Source: Aphrophora alni (taxonomy: Eukaryota > Arthropoda > Insecta > Hemiptera > Aphrophoridae). From it: DNA of 64,000 nucleotides. The notes below the pieces were generated by a model. It was not told the origin of the DNA and did no database searches. It saw only the letters and a program-made list of their open reading frames with translations. Every line of letters begins with the position of its first letter. Position 1 is the stretch's first letter. Where the stretch lies: NCBI GenBank assembly GCA_963513935.1, contig OY740772.1, forward strand, positions 10,634,098 to 10,698,097, written 5' to 3'. Position numbers and translations under genes: made by a program. Below, in pieces: positions 63,024 to 64,000 of this stretch.

Positions 63024-63108
63024 TTAGGCGTATTTTCTATGAGAATTGTGTTCTGTTTGTTTGTTATCCTGTATAATTTTTCTCACAAGTCAAGCTCAAC
63101 ATTTAATA

Positions 63109-63120
63109 TAACTCACTCCA
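63109..63120. repeat. Target-site duplication, right
   Basis: TAACTCACTCCA, the second copy of the 12-bp direct repeat at 62,109-62,120. Confidence 0.85.
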
Positions 63121-64000
63121 ATTTTAGCACTTACGTGAATTATTTAGTTAAGAAATAAATACCTGGTTAGTTGGGTGCGACCAATTGATGTTATAAATAA
63201 AATAATAATAAATCTGTTTAGGTCAGAAAATAGTGAATTGTTGGTTGGTGAGTAGTCAAACTACGACCAGTAGAACACACGACCATTCAAGTCATCTCAC
63301 CTCAGTATACATACTGTACTACAGAACAACAATATACTACGCTACATTGTATTCTTTTTTGAAGATGACCTATCCGTTCCGACACTCAGTTCTGATTTAT
63401 TTAGAGGGTAAAGTGCAGAAACTGGAGTGACTTACCGGATTACCTGATGATATAGATACTCGTTGAGGTTTACAGTGTGTATGATTTTTATCATGTACGA
63501 TTTATGAATGTTGGTGATCCACCAGATTCGATTTCTCAAATCACCACAGCTGGGCTGAGTGATAGGATTTATCTGACTCATTGTTTTAAATAATTACAGA
63601 GACGAGATTAACTTCTGATCATTATTAATTTGTTTGAACAAATTATAATTTTGTTTTAATTTACAAATAATTCAAAACGTATTACTAAATTTTATTAACC
63701 TTAAAAACATCAGTATTTATCTAACTTTTAGTATTTACCGAATTATTTTTTATTAAAAATATTTTTGCTAAAAAAGAATTGTGCGATTGTTTCTATACAA
63801 CATTTAATTATACAAAAATTCATTTTTCTTTAAAGAGATGTTACCATCTGTTATGAACGGCCCAATAAAATATGGCTGGGTTCTTAGTTTCAATTAATTA
63901 TCAAATCAGTGGTTCAGTATTTTATTAATACATCGATACAATATCTTAATGCAACACAATAACAAGAATCCAATTGAAACATTAACCCAAAATAATATTC
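63121..64000. other. AT-rich non-coding DNA
   Basis: No gene or element recognised up to the end of the window. The 65-codon open frame at 63,233-63,430 starts from an alternative codon and has no known motif. Confidence 0.4.

Larger units (their letters stand above)
62121..63108 (+). mobile_element. 5'-truncated Penelope-like element (988 bp)
   Basis: The insertion is delimited by exact 12-bp direct repeats. It contains the end of the reverse transcriptase region, a GIY-YIG endonuclease domain, a 3' untranslated region with a hammerhead ribozyme, and an end CACAAGTCAAGCTCAACATT that is shared with the termini at 16.6 and 40.7 kb. 5' truncation inside the reverse transcriptase is common for copies made by target-primed reverse transcription. 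The element interrupts sequence just downstream of a duplicated-unit head (61.69-62.04 kb). Confidence 0.85.

Overview
The window looks like non-coding, repeat-rich nuclear DNA of an animal, most probably an arthropod (an insect is my best guess, order not established). The reasons are very high AT content, no long open reading frame, no operon-like gene packing, long microsatellites and minisatellites, and remnants of several eukaryotic retroelement classes: a Penelope-like element with a GIY-YIG domain, LINE 3' ends, and two LTR elements with tRNA-Lys-type and initiator-tRNA-type primer sites. I recognise no intact host protein gene. The 60-115 codon open frames scattered through the window look like chance or repeat-driven frames and are left out unless they carry a recognisable transposon domain. 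Host exons separated by introns cannot be excluded by eye.

Layout. 0-9 kb: AT-rich DNA with an 81-bp in-frame minisatellite (1.0-1.3 kb), a local duplication (2.1/2.6 kb), two perfect palindromes (5.5 and 7.7 kb) and a 40-bp minisatellite (7.0-7.4 kb). 10-11.2 kb: a minus-strand LINE 3' end beside a minus-strand LTR fragment with a tRNA-Lys-type primer site. 13.8-14.5 kb: a degenerate 34-bp array followed by three copies of a ~190-bp dispersed repeat. 16.0-16.7 kb: two Penelope-terminus-like fragments, one with a hammerhead-ribozyme-like core. 18.3-19.1 kb: a 26-unit tandem array in which 29- and 32-bp spacings alternate. 22.5-25.6 kb: a (TA)29 tract, a LINE C-terminal remnant, and a 329-bp inverted-repeat element with hammerhead-like cores in both arms.

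30-47 kb: an old tandem segmental duplication of about 8 kb, found as many anchor segments in the same order. Copy A (about 30.2-38.6 kb) carries a private minus-strand copia-like insertion containing 49 nt that match the 3' half of initiator tRNA including CCA. Copy B (about 38.7-46.9 kb) carries a private LINE 3' end and a head-to-head pair of Penelope 3' termini. 48-62 kb: further nested duplications, including a 1.6-1.7 kb unit at 52.7 and 54.8 kb with partial copies at 57.1 and 61.7 kb. A (TC)n tract of over 200 bp has grown inside only one of these copies. A fold-back Tc1/mariner-like element with ~300-bp inverted arms lies at 49.6-50.7 kb. 62.1-63.1 kb: a 5'-truncated Penelope-like element with 12-bp target-site duplications, a broken GIY-YIG endonuclease frame and a well-formed hammerhead ribozyme in its 3' untranslated region.

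The genes do not cooperate in any pathway. The recurring theme is Penelope-type 3' termini with hammerhead-like cores: one full insertion, one solitary core and several inverted pairs. This theme is the most interesting content of the window.
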